Position numbers and translations under genes: made by a program. The notes beneath the pieces are model-generated. The model did no database searches, was not told the DNA's origin, and worked only from the letters and a program-made list of their open reading frames with translations. Below are positions 11,373 through 22,860 of a stretch of 64,000 nt of DNA, one piece after another. Numbering within the stretch: the first letter of the stretch is position 1; every line of letters begins with the position of its first letter. The stretch comes from Eudorina sp. 2006-703-Eu-15 (Eukaryota > Chlorophyta > Chlorophyceae > Chlamydomonadales > Volvocaceae). Where the stretch lies: assembly GCA_003117195.1 (NCBI GenBank), contig BDSI01000042.1, positions 818,986 through 882,985 of the forward strand, given 5' to 3'.

Positions 11373-11827
11373 TCAGTCCCCACGCAGCACAAGATACGCC
11401 TCGACGGTAGGCGTGTCAGCCTCCACGGCCGTCTGCGGGATGTTGTACGTGCTTAGGAGAGCACGATTCTGGCGCGCCTGGGGAGAGTTGACGACGCGTG
11501 CGAAGTGCTCGTCGCACGCGGGTGCGGGCATGGTCACCGCCACCTTGCCGTCAGACTCCTGCTCTGGCCGCAGGTGCAACTGCATGGCGTCGATCCGGGC
11601 CGTCTCCTGGCGCACCCATTCATCTTGCTCAGGCGGGAGCTGCACGAGCGCGTACCCGTGACGGGCAAAGTCCGCCAAGATTGCCGTGCCAAGAGCCTTG
11701 AGAAATGCTCATAATACGGCTCAGATGTGATGTTTAATGGCGTCGTGCGCGCGTACTCATACTCGTTGAGAGCTCGCTGTGTCTCCAAGTCCAAAAGCAA
11801 ATGCGGCACTGGCCGCACAGCAGCCAT
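11373..11827 (-). pseudogene. Internally deleted 2OG oxygenase-UBL copy (unit 0)
   Basis: The N-terminal 110-120 codons of the oxygenase (MAAVRPVPHLLLDL...) are followed directly by the last codons of the UBL domain (NRALLSTYNIPQ... ending VLRGD). About 1.1 kb present in the full copies, including the whole iron and 2-oxoglutarate binding core and the intron, is missing. The junction fuses GCGCGCCTGG-side codons to AGAATCGTGCT. A two-base gain near 11700 (GAGAAATGC against GAAATGC) also shifts the frame between residues 40 and 50. It is a pseudogene by both lesions. Confidence 0.85.
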
Positions 11828-13621
11828 ACCGATATGCTTAAAATGGATGTACTATTTTTTAATGATCGGCAGGTAAAGCGCTCTGTTGGGCAGGAGAGCG
11901 CTCTGTTTGGCACCTGAAAATGCTTGTTGAGTATCAGACGCAAACTGCGTGTTGAAAGTATGAGGGATGTATGACAAGGGGGGACGGCTGTAACGATCAG
12001 CGAAAATCGTGCTGAGTGAAGTGGAGACCAACACCTTGGCGAGGACAACTGTCAGGAATGCCGTACATAGCGAAAGAAGTCTACGTTTACCCAACCCTAT
12101 GAATGCCATGGCGAGAAACGGGTACGGGGGCGCCGATGCCATGGAGACCCGCCGCCTGGCAGTCATCACAGCAAGCCAGAAGCCGCGGGCCCTCCCTTCT
12201 GAACCGACCTCGCTGCGGCAAATAAATGCACCATCGGCCCCTCTTACCGTAACCCGACACAACCCGTGCGGTGAAGCCTTCGGCCCCTCATCGGCCAAGC
12301 AGCTCCACCCAGCGCCCCCATTTCTATACCTCTGGGTTCATCCATCTCCTCTCCCAGGAGCCCAGGGCCCAGGGCCGAAACTTAAAGCCGATCAGGCGTC
12401 CAACCCCCCGGTGGAGATTTCGTGCGCTGCCATGCTACTCTGCGTACCGTACTCACCGCCCTGCTTGAAGCGCGCCGGTGCTCTCTTGGCCGCTGGACTC
12501 CCTTCGCCCCACCCAGCCCTGCACGTGACACTTCCTTCCAGGCCGCGCTGGCTTCCATCACGCCGCGCAGGCGGGTAACGGCTTCCGGCCGCTAACACGC
12601 CTGAGAGATGATGACTCGCGTTAGGGCCCGCAGGGCTGTAACCCACTTCAAAACTCGCCCCAACCTGCCCAAATGACCTGCAGCTGCCCACATTTGCCTC
12701 CCCAACCTGTTCTATCCACCTACCACAAGAGCGAGTCACCTAACATTCCTACAGCAGGATGGGTGCGCAGTCCTTGGTAGGGCTTGATCCGCAGCCAAGC
12801 AATCAACCAAGCAACAACGAGGTGGGCACCCTACCAACGGGGTCCGGACATCGATGGAACGGGACCGAACCAACGAATACTGCAACATTCAAAGAATGCG
12901 TATGAAACCCGCCCGACTCCGATACGATACGATCTCACATGAAATGGTGGGGGCATGCAGGCCGTGTACGGGCCTCCAACCGCGGCGTATGACGGGCGCC
13001 TGCACGAAGCCTTGATCCTGCCCAGTTCAAAACGTTGAACATCGAACTCAAACAACCTCGTGCTTTCTGCAGCCGTCCGGCGATGATATCTTTGCGGTCA
13101 AGATAATACACGGGACTCGTACCCACTTCCGTACGCCGCGCTGGAAACCCGCGGCCGCCCATCGCACAGCAGCCGCCCACAGGCTCCCACCGCCGGCCCC
13201 GCCCCTCCCCTCCGCTCCCTGCAGCGACAACACTGTCAAGTCCAAAGCCTCTAGCTTCCGCTCCTGAGGCGCGGGACGGTCCGTACATGCCGTACAAGGG
13301 CCGTGCGGATCAAAATTTGGGGCTCGTGCTGCTTGGCCCCATGCCGGGGCGAGACTTGATGAGCGAAGGGCATGTTCCTTGATAGCCCGCAGCAAATCTC
13401 TGGGGGAATCGTCATACATCGTACGGATTTGCCGTACCTACCGTACCGCCACCAGACAGCCTCCGACCCACTTCTCAACGTACATCGCTAGAGTACAACA
13501 ATGAAAGCATCCTACGCCGTACAGGATCCACTCCTCCTATCGGTACAGACCGCCTGCGCGGCAGGCCCCCTGGGGCCCGCACGTCCCATGGGTCGCACGT
13601 CCCATGGGTCGCACGCCGGCG

Positions 13622-13626
13622 TTACA
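13622..13626 (-). terminator. TGTAA polyadenylation word, LRR I
   Basis: TGTAA on the minus strand about 380 bases past the LRR I stop. Kept in units 0 and II. Confidence 0.4.
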
Positions 13627-14002
13627 TAGGGCACCGACGACTGCACTTCTCCACAGCCGGCCCAGCTCCCCATCCCGTTGCCACACAGGGCCGGGGGCGG
13701 GGGCGGGCCGCCCGCCCCGGCGGAACATACTCGCAGCCCCGGCACCGCGGCCGGGAGTTACACCCATATGGTACGTACAACAGCAACGCCATCATCAATC
13801 AATTCACATAAGGATAGTAGATCATAAGCTGAGGAGCACTACGCATGGCCCGAGGATCAGACAAGCACTTCGCCGGGACGCCACCTTCCCAAGATGGGGT
13901 GCGACCGCGCCAGGTCTGATCGGTCCTCTCCACCCGCCTCTGCCTTCGAACACCCGCCCACGCAGTGGGGCCCCTCGGGGAGAGTTGCGGCCGCGCGCGT
14001 CA

Positions 14003-17000
14003 TCACAGCTCCGGGTCCCTGCCAGGCCCTAGCCACCACCGCATGTGGCTGTGCTTGGGCCGCGCCGCCGGGCAGCCCTCCAGCGCCTGCTGCAGCCGCG
14101 GACAGCCCTCCGCGGACACGTGGCGCAGCTCCCGCAGGCCCCGCAGCGCCGCCCCGGCCGCACCCGACACCCCCACGCAGCCGTCCAGACCCAGGTGCCG
14201 CAGCGACGGACAGCGCGCCGCCACCGCCTGCACACCTGCGCACGGCCACGGGAACGTGTACCAACAAGCCCGGGGGGCAGGGCGGCCCCAGGCCCCCGAA
14301 GCCCGAACCCATAAAATCACGATGAGGACGACTTGTGGTTGTGGTTAGCAAGCAGCTGACCGCGTGACCACTGACCCGGGTTTGAAACGGCGCACCCAAG
14401 GCAGCAATTGTGCAGGAACAGCTCGCACTACCGTATTATCCTATCGCGGGTACGGCGATCCGGATATACGGCACAGTGCTGAAACAAAGCAGCGGGGCCA
14501 ACACGTAGGAAGCCCGCCCGGTGTGGAAATCCTGTAGCCCCCGCCCCCGCCCCCGCCCCCGCCGCCTCTCCCCCTTCCGCCGCCGCCCCCTCTCCACCCA
14601 CCGCCATCCCGCACCGCCCCGCAGTGGTTCAGCGCCAGGTGCCTCAGCGCCGGGGCGCCGCCCTGCAGCAGCGCCGATAGCCCCCGGTCCGTTAGCCTGG
14701 AGGGGTTGGAGGGTGAGGGTGGGGGTGACGGTGGGAAATGGTGGGGAGGGGCACACACACATGGGGTGGGACATGGACACAGGCGTTTCTCGCGGCTCCC
14801 CCTTCTTTTTATGTTGGGTGTGCCCGGGTTCGTTCTCTGGGTTTAACTCTTTTTTCAATTTATCCCCGTTCTTGTCAGTACTGACAGCGAAATCAGGGAA
14901 CCCGGCCCTCCACCCACTTGTCCAGGAAGGAGAGGTCCAGTCGCTGCATGCGGCGCATCAGTGGGGCCAGTGCGCCCACCCCCACATCGCCCACGTGCTC
15001 CCCGCAGCCGCCCAGCTGCAGCCGCAGCAGCCGCCCGCGCAGCGCCCCAGCAGCGCCAGCCCCAGTCGGTCACCCCGGAGCAGCCCGACAGGTCCAGCTC
15101 CACCAGGCTGCGCAGGCTGCGGAAGCCGTACAGGAAGTTGCACAGGGTGACACCCTGAGGGCGCGGGGGAATGGAAGCGGAGGGGCGATTGCGGCGATTG
15201 CAGCTGGAGCATGACCCCCTATCAATGTGTATCATGGGCAGGCCCATAAGAGTGGTCGTTGGTGATTGGCTCAGAACCCACCCTAGACCTCAGCGGGGCC
15301 CCCAGCGCCCCCTCATACATCCTCCTAAACCCCCCCGCCGGCCCACCTTGGGCAGCTCCGCACCCGCCAGCCGCAGCTGCGTCAGCCCCGCCGCCCCGCA
15401 CAGCGCCCGCAGCCCCTCCGCCGACCAGCCGCAGTGCGCCAGGGACAGCGACTCCAGCCCCGGCGCCCCGCGCAGCAGCGCCGCAATGGCCCCCCCGGAC
15501 AGGGCCGCGGGGCCCTGCGTCCCCGTCTCCGCGGCTCCTGGGTGGTCGGGGTTGGGGTTGTTGGGGTTGGGGTTGGCCGCATGCGCAGGTGGCAGCCCCA
15601 GCTGCTGAGGTCCTACGACCGGGGGCTGCTGCTGCTGCTGCTGTTGTGGCGGCGGTGCAGGTGGCGGCGGCGGCGGTGCTGCCGCCGCCGGGGCTGTGGC
15701 CGCACTGACGGGCGGCAGGTCGAGTGACAGGTGCCGCAGCTGGCGCAGAGGCTGTAGCAGGAGCAGATCCCTGAGGGGCGGAGAGACCGTGGGGGCCAGG
15801 TGCCGCAGGGGTAACGAGGCAGTATGGGGAGACGCGCACGTACGCGAGTGGAGTGGTGTGATGTGAACATGCGATGTGATGTGATGTGATGTGATGTGCG
15901 GTCGGCGAGGCGTTCTTTTCTGGCTGTGCGGTGCAGGCACTGCCGTCGTGCACAGCGCGCAGCAGGCCAGACACGGCGGGAGGGTACCGAGGGCCGCCCC
16001 GCCTGGTGAGGAGGTGGAGAGGTGAGAGGCCGCTGAGACATCCATGTCGAGACGCGGCGCGTAAGCCTGGACGCCGTTTCATACGAGCGGCAAACGTGCC
16101 CTACGGCGGAGCACAGCGCGTCGACTGGGCTACATGGCCAGGATGAAGTCGCCGTACTGCCGTACCCGTCCTGCAGGCGGCTGTGTCCCTTGATGCGGAG
16201 CGAGGTGAGGTGCGGCGACCCCACCGAGATGGCGGGCAGGAGGGTCGACAGCTCCAGCAGGGACGACACCGCTGCGGCAGCTCCCGGGGGGTTCGGCTCC
16301 AGGGGCGGTGCACCGGGCTGCCCGGGAGCACCCGCCGGTGCGCCACCCGCCACCTGCCGCCCCGCCGAATGCGGCAGCTGTTGCAGCTCCAGATCCAGAT
16401 CGAGCAGCTGCGCGGAGCACCGCCGGGAGAGAGAGGACAGAGGAGGCGCGCATTTTGAACGGTGGACACAGGACAGGGTGCACGCCCCTGTAACAAGCGC
16501 ATCGCCGCTGTGGCCACTGTGGCGTACCGGCTCTCGCGCCAAATAAAACGACCGCAGCACGACACAGCATAGCACAGCACAGCCGGGCGTGACACCAAAC
16601 GGGTCACACGCCCCAGGGCGGGTCAGTGTCACCGCGTTTCCCATTCGAGAGGGGCATTCGCGCGCAGGCCGCACGGGTCCAGCCCCAGCGCAACCACTTC
16701 TTATGACCCGTCGCGGGCAAGCGAAAGCGCGACTTCTCAGCTGCGAAGGAAGGCCGCAACGCCGCAGGGTACCCATGACCCCTTCCCGCCGTAATCAACT
16801 ACTCCGGGCGGTGACCCACGTTGCGGATGACCGGCAGCTCGGCCCTCAGCAGGTTCCGAAGCGCCCCCTCAGACAGCGGCACCGCCAGCCTGAGGACGGC
16901 CAGGCTGGGGGCACTGGCCCCTAGCCCCTCCAGACTCAGGTGGTGGTGCTGCTGCTCCATGTGGTGGTGCGGGTGCGGGTGCTGGTGGAAGTGATGATGG

Positions 17001-17853
17001 TGTTGGGGGTTTTGATGGTGCTGGTGCTGGTGCTGGTGTTGGTGTTGATGCTGGTGATGGTGGTGCTGGGGTGCTGGCCCCACCCCATGTGCGGCCCTGC
17101 CCCCCGGGCCCCGAGGGCGCTGCGGGGCCACCGGACGGCGGCCCTCAGCTCCAGGGAGGCCAGCCGGGGCAGGCGGGCCAGCGCCCGGGTCAGGCTGCCC
17201 GCAGCGGCCTCCGAGAAACGGCAGTGGAGGAGCTTCAGCTGCACCAGCTGCTGGCAGGCCTGGGAAGGAGGGGATGGGGCGGAGGAGGTGTATAGGACAT
17301 TGGTAGACAGATTGTAGGGCGCAGGAGGGGAGGAAGGGGGCGGAAGCAGCCGTCGCCGCCGCCGCAGCAGCAACAGTGGTAATCCCAGACCCGGGGGTGA
17401 GTGGGGGACACTTCGTAGGTACCAGCAGCGTGGATAGCGACCGGTGTCGGGTCGCAGGCGCACCGGCGGGGGATGGCGGGGTGGGGTGACGGGTGGAGGC
17501 TCACCTGCAGCCCCTCCCAGGACGTCACCTCGCAGGACCGCAGGCAGAGCGCCGTCAGCTGCACAAGACCCGGGGACCGCAGCAGCCGCAGAGCCCCCAC
17601 TGCCAACAGGGCCCCGCCGGGCCGCTTGCTGCGCAGCCGCAGGCTGGCCGCGCGGCCCAGCGCGCCCGGCAGCTCGGGCAGCTCGTCCAGCTGCAGCCCG
17701 TCTTTCTGTGGGTGCTGTACTGCAGTGACTTTGACCTCGGCCAGCCGCGTGAAGGTGCTGCCCAGCCTGGCGAGGCAGTCGGCGGTGGGGTCACGGAGGT
17801 GCAGGCGCTCGAGGCAGCGGTCCACATCCCGGCGCCACGACCGGCAGGTCCCG
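14003..17853 (-). CDS. F-box/AMN1-type leucine-rich repeat protein, copy I (5' end unresolved, one broken exon)
   Basis: Seven minus-strand exons: 17853-17505, 17259-16820, 16407-16166, 15770-15347, 15154-14918, 14696-14602, 14235-14003. The first begins GTCRSWRRDVDRCLERLHL, like the stretch that follows an F-box in algal FBXL proteins, but no F-box exon or start ATG is seen upstream. LRR units follow: LTALCLRSCEVTSWEGLQ, QLVQLKLLHCRFSEAA, LRHLSLDLPPV, LESLSLAHCGWSAEGLRALC, LVELDLSGCSGVTDWG, LRHLALNHCGAV, SLRHLGLDGC. A Gln/Pro-rich insert and a His/Gln-rich tract interrupt them. Exon 15154-14918 lacks two C bases present in copy II, breaking its frame. The other exons except the second read through. 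A scaffold or ubiquitin-ligase substrate-receptor role is inference. Confidence 0.6.
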
Positions 17854-18886
17854 CTGTTGGGAGGTTCGGTACGGAGGAAGGGAGGCGGGCGGAGCGAGTT
17901 ACGGTGGGCTGTTGATTCCACTTAGGATACCACTTGGCAGTTGATGCTATATGAAGATTTGTGTGAAGGGGCGAAGAGTTGTGTGAAGGGGCATTTCTAA
18001 AAAGGTTGCACCGGAGTCCGGGCTCTCGTACGCCGTCAGCAAGGGTTTACGACCGGAAGCCGCAGCACTCCCATTTTCGAATCCGTAGAGCTCCGCTGCG
18101 ATGTGAAGTCTTGCTGGTTGTCATGTACAAAGAACATGTTATGATTCGACCTCGTTCTATCGCACGCCGTGGACGGTACAGGTACCGCAGTCGATAGCCG
18201 ACACCGAGTAATCCTCACCGAGTATGACCGATTTCCCTCCAGTTCAGCTGCATCAGTATGGCGCCCCACGCTTCATCATCAATGCTGTCCCAGCATAAAG
18301 CCTCGGACGGAGCCATCGGTTCGCTTCGCTTCACCAAACACTTCACACCAGTAAATTTCCGAAGCTAGCAGCAAGATTCATCATCATGATGGGCGAGTCT
18401 CCGTGGTGAAAGGCTATCATGACCTGTGCGACGTCCGTCACCCGCCGAAAGCCAATTTCTACCCATTGAGCACAAAAATATATTATTTGAACACCGTCCA
18501 TATTGCATAAATCTGATTCATTCTGAAGGATCTTCGACGATCGGACACTAACCTGTCGCATACTTCTACAAGGGCTTATGAGTTACATGTCTTGGGAAAT
18601 TTCTGTGCCCAATTCAAAATTTCTTCCTTGCAAAATGAGGGCACCCTTGTCATTGTTCGTGCAAAATGCTAGCAATCGAAACAGGCGGGTGTACTCCGTT
18701 ACGATACTCCATTGCCATCCTCATTGCGTGCCGGTAGAACTAAAGGACAGTCCCTGCTCTGAAAGCAACCTGAACAGTACGGCGCGGCGCTGGGAGAGAC
18801 AGCCCAGCTCTCACAGCGACGAAGGGACGTTTTAAAGCAGTAGTTGTACAGAAATTATTCCGCAAGATCAAATTGCAGGCAGTGTG
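17854..18886. other. AT-richer spacer between LRR and oxygenase-UBL genes, unit I
   Basis: This should hold the 5' end of the LRR gene and the 3' UTR edge of the upstream gene. I find no F-box-like exon here. A 72-codon minus frame (18561-18343) is open but has no recognised motif. The same sequence is repeated at 26711-27743. Confidence 0.5.
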
Positions 18887-18891
18887 TTACA
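18887..18891 (-). terminator. TGTAA polyadenylation word, oxygenase-UBL I
   Basis: TGTAA on the minus strand about 236 bases past the stop at 19127. The identical site in unit II is at 27744. Confidence 0.4.
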
Positions 18892-19126
18892 TTTACGTTT
18901 ATACCTATGGTGTATGGAAACTTAGCTCTGTTATTGTTATGATTGCCGTTGATCGTCACTACTGCCCTCCAAAAATGGTGCTGCTTCGATGGAGGTCGCA
19001 CCGCCATCGCTCCCTGGCACTTCTACGCCCGCATTTCCCGCACTCCGGCCTAACCCGCCTGCAAACGAACACCCACGACATACACCGCGCGCTCCGACGT
19101 CGCTTCCAAGCGCATCCAAGTTGCCA

Positions 19127-20698
19127 TCAGTCCCCACGCAGCAGAAGATACGCCTCGACGGTAGGCGCGTCAGCCTCCACGGCCGTCTGCGGGATGTTGT
19201 ACGTGCGTAGCAGAGCACGATTCTTCATCAAATGCGTCTCGCCGAAGCTTAGGTGCAGTAGTGCATGCATTGCAATGCCTTCCTTCTCTGCGTAGGCACG
19301 CTTGAGATCCTCGACCGTTGCGTCCAGATTCACCTGCAGGAGGTGCCAGGACAAAAAGGACGAGTCGCACATGTTGAGCGTGCCATCCATCAAGCTGGCC
19401 GGTGCAACTGCTAACCTTTTCACCAGTGATGGATGCTGTGTCACATACTAAGACGTTTTCGTCTGTCAGTACGTAGTTAGCAGCACTGCTTCTCACACCC
19501 TCGCGCACGCACGTACGTACGTCCTCACCTTGACGATGCTGCTGCTCCTGCCGAAACGCCGTCCGATGACACGGATCGTGTAAGACATCTCATCCGCAAT
19601 GCGGACCGCGACGTCCAGGACTGGGTCGAGAACACCGCTGCTGGACTCGTTCACGCTGCGCATTCTGGCCCGCCAGTTCTGCAGCACGCTGCCGAAGTCG
19701 GGGATCTGCTCGCCCGGGAATTCCTGGCGATCCGACCGCCGCATCGAGGGCGCTGCGGGATTCGGCCGTAAGTGGAACGCCACGCTGATGCGGCGGCCGC
19801 CTGCAACCGTGGGCGCACACACGCGGTGCTCCGCGGCCTCGAGCGTACTGCCGCTGCCGCCCAGGTACCCTACCAGCGCCCGGCCCGGCAGGACGACAAC
19901 ATGGTCCTTGGGAAGGGCGACCCACGTGACACCGCGTCTGATCTCCAGCCTGCCGCCCGCATCCGCGATGTGCGACGCGACGAGGGTTACGAGGCCCAAG
20001 TCAATGTGCGCTTGTGACGCAACGGCCGCGTACGGCACAGCGGCTGTTTGAGCCACCAAGGGGGCTGGGATAGATGCAGGCGCCGAGGACGGAACCGCGC
20101 CGTAGACGTTGATGCGCATCACGCTGCCGCCGCTGACGGCCGAGTCGTGTGGTGAAGGCGCCAGGAGACGCTCCTCCTTGCGGTGGAAACGCTCCCCTGT
20201 GTGCGCACTGCACACCGCGCCAGTGATGAACACCGCGGAGGCATGGAGTGCGTCTGCCAGCCGCACCGTCAGCGGGTCGATACGCTCCACGTTCTCCCTG
20301 GCGGCGGCCGCTTCTTGTACCTCGGGCGTTGACAGCAACCGCGCGCGCGCCTGGGGAGATTTGACGACGCGTGCGAAGTGCTCGTCGCACGCGGGTGCGG
20401 GCATGGTCACCGCCACCTTGCCGTCAGACTCCTGCTCTGGCCGCAGGTGCAACTGCATGGCGTCGATCCGGGCCGTCTCCTGGCGCACCCATTCATCTTG
20501 CTCAGGCGGGAGCTGCACCAGCGCGTACCCGTGACGGGCAAAGTCCGCCAAGATTGCCGTGCCAAGAGCCTTGAAATGCTCATAATACGGCTCAGATGTG
20601 ATGTTTAATGGCGTCGTGCGCGCGTACTCATACTCGTTGAGAGCTCGCTGTGTGTCCAGGTCCAAAAGCAAATGCGGCACTGGCCGCACAGCAGCCAT
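19127..20698 (-). CDS. 2-oxoglutarate/Fe(II) dioxygenase fused to a ubiquitin-like domain, copy I
   Basis: Two minus-strand exons, 20698-19529 and 19333-19127, join in phase 0 (GTCAAG|GTGAGG ... CTCCTGCAG|GTGAAT) to give 458 aa. Residues 40-310 resemble isopenicillin-N-synthase-like dioxygenases: iron ligands H231-x-D233 (QAHIDLGLVTLV) and H291 (AAEHRVCAP), and R303-x-S305 (RRISVAF) for 2-oxoglutarate. From about residue 373 the chain matches ubiquitin: YTIRVIGRRFGRSS, then TVEDLKRAYAEKEGI, LSFGETHLMKNRALL, RTYNIPQ and a terminal LLLRGD. The ubiquitin fold spans the splice junction, which argues for a true fusion. The chain ends in Gly-Asp, not Gly-Gly, with no tail to cleave, so it is probably a built-in UBL rather than a conjugated modifier. 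Substrate unknown. The upstream frame at 20772-21000 could add an N-terminal exon. Confidence 0.8.
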
Positions 20699-20771
20699 AC
20701 CGATATGCTTAAAATGGATGTACTATTTTTTAATGATCGGCAGGTAAAGCGCTCTGTTGGGCAGGTGGCAC

Positions 20772-21000
20772 CTGAAAATGCTTGTTGAGTATCAGACGCA
20801 AACTGCGTGTTGAAAGTATGAGGGATGTATGACAAGGGGGGACGGCTGTAACGATCAGCGAAAATCGTGCTGAGTGAAGTGGAGACCAACACCTTGGCGA
20901 GGACAACTGTCAGGAATGCCGTACATAGCGAAAGAAGTCTACGTTTACCCAACCCTATGAATGCCATGGCGAGAAACGGGTACGGGGGCGCCGATGCCAT
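20772..21000 (-). CDS. Possible upstream exon with a membrane segment, oxygenase-UBL I
   Basis: Directly upstream of the oxygenase start, on the same strand, an ATG-started frame encodes MASAPPYPFLAMAFIGLGKR, then a hydrophobic segment (LLSLCTAFLTVVLAKVLV) and a polar stretch ending before a CAG|GTGCCA candidate donor. If spliced to the AATAG acceptor near 20725 it would give the enzyme a signal anchor. In unit I the phase does not match. In unit II one C is missing from a C run (near 29695) and the phase does match. It may instead be an independent short frame. All three array units keep it. Confidence 0.3.
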
Positions 21001-22480
21001 GGAGACCCGCCGCCTGGCAGTCATCACAGCAAGCCAGAAGCCGCGGGCCCTCCCTTCTGAACCGACCTCGCTGCGGCAAATAAATGCACCATCGGCCCCT
21101 CTTACCGTAACCCGACACAACCCGTGCGGTGAAGCCTTCGGCCCCTCATCGGCCAAGCAGCTCCACCCAGCGCCCCCATTTCTATACCTCTGGGTTCATC
21201 CATCTCCTCTCCCAGGAGCCCAGGGCCCAGGGCCGAAACTTAAAGCCGATCAGGCGTCCAACCCCCCGGTGGAGATTTCGTGCGCTGCCATGCTACTCTG
21301 CGTACCGTACTCACCGCCCTGCTTGAAGCGCGCCGGTGCTCTCTTGGCCGCTGGACTCCCTTCGCCCCACCCAGCCCTGCACGTGACACTTCCTTCCAGG
21401 CCGCGCTGGCTTCCATCACGCCGCGCAGGCGGGTAACGGCTTCCGGCTGCTAACACGCCTGAGAGATGATGACTCGCGTTAGGGCCCGCAGGGCTGTAAC
21501 CCACTTCAAAACTTGCCCCAACCTGCCCAAATGACCTGCAGCTGCCCACATTTGCCTCCCCAACCTGTTCTATCCACCTACCACAAGAGCGAGTCACCTA
21601 ACATTCCTACAGCAGGATGGGTGCGCAGTCCTTGGTAGGGCTTGATCCGCAGCCAAGCAATCAACCAAGCAACAACGAGGTGGGCACCCTACCAACGGGG
21701 TCCGGACATCGATGGAACGGGACCGAACCAACGAATACTGCAACATTCAAAGAATGCGTATGAAACCCGCCCGACTCCGATACGATACGATCTCACATGA
21801 AATGGTGGGGGCATGCAGGCCGTGTACGGGCCTCCAACCGCGGCGTATGACGGGCGCCTGCACGAAGCCTTGATCCTGCCCAGTTCAAAACGTTGAACAT
21901 CGAACTCAAACAACCTCGTGCTTTCTGCAGCCGTCCGGCGATGATATCTTTGCGGTCAAGATAATACACGGGACTCGTACCCACTTCCGTACGCCGCGCT
22001 GGAAACCCGCGGCCGCCCATCGCACAGCAGCCGCCCACAGGCTCCCACCGCCGGCCCCGCCCCTCCCCTCCGCTCCCTGCAGCGACAACACTGTCAAGTC
22101 CAAAGCCTCTAGCTTCCGCTCCTGAGGCGCGGGACGGTCCGTACATGCCGTACAAGGGCCGTGCGGATCAAAATTTGGGGCTCGTGCTGCTTGGCCCCAT
22201 GCCGGGGCGAGACTTGATGAGCGAAGGGCATGTTCCTTGATAGCCCGCAGCAAATCTCTGGGGGGAATCGTCATACATCGTACGGATTTGCCGTACCTAC
22301 CGTACCGCCACCAGACAGCCTCCGACCCACTTCTCAACGTACATCGCTAGAGTACAACAATGAAAGCATCCTACGCCGTACAGGATCCACTCCTCCTATC
22401 GGTACAGACCGCCTGCGCGGCAGGCCCCCTGGGGCCCGCACGTCCCATGGGTCGCACGTCCCATGGGTCGCACGCCGGCG

Positions 22481-22485
22481 TTACA
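22481..22485 (-). terminator. TGTAA polyadenylation word, LRR II
   Basis: Same site as at 13622 in unit I, about 380 bases past the LRR II stop. Confidence 0.4.
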
Positions 22486-22860
22486 TAGGGCACCGACGAC
22501 TGCACTTCTCCACAGCCGGCCCAGCTCCCCATCCCGTTGCCACACAGGGCCGGGGGCGGGGGCGGGCCGCCCGCCCCGGCGGAACATACTCGCAGCCCCG
22601 GCACCGCGGCCGGGAGTTACACCCATATGGTACGTACAACAGCAACGCCATCATCAATCAATTCACATAAGGATAGTAGATCATAAGCTGAGGAGCACTA
22701 CGCATGGCCCGAGGATCAGACAAGCACTTCGCCGGGACGCCACCTTCCCAAGATGGGGTGCGACCGCGCCAGGTCTGATCGGTCCTCTCCACCCGCCTCT
22801 GCCTTCGAACACCCGCCCACGCAGTGGGGCCCCTCGGGAGAGTTGCGGCCGCGCGCGTCA

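Larger units (their letters stand above)
6293..12792. repeat. Tandem array unit 0, rearranged
   Basis: The left part (6293-8172) matches 12793-14630 and 21651-23490. The right part (about 11355-12792) matches the end of units I and II. Between them lies DNA absent from the other units (8173-11355). In full units the LRR stop codon and the oxygenase start codon are about 6.7 kb apart; here the equivalent points (7544 and 11827) are 4.3 kb apart. The interior has therefore been lost and replaced. Confidence 0.85.
12793..21650. repeat. Tandem array unit I (8.86 kb, complete)
   Basis: From the 3' flank of the LRR gene to the 5' flank of the oxygenase-UBL gene. Matching landmarks in unit II are shifted by 8856-8858 bases, with identity so high that the oxygenase proteins are the same residue for residue. 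Confidence 0.9.

Noticed and set aside
15613..16776. Long Ser/Arg-rich minus frames (up to 387 codons) in the LRR genes
   Set aside because: They cross LRR introns and run in other frames than the LRR repeats.
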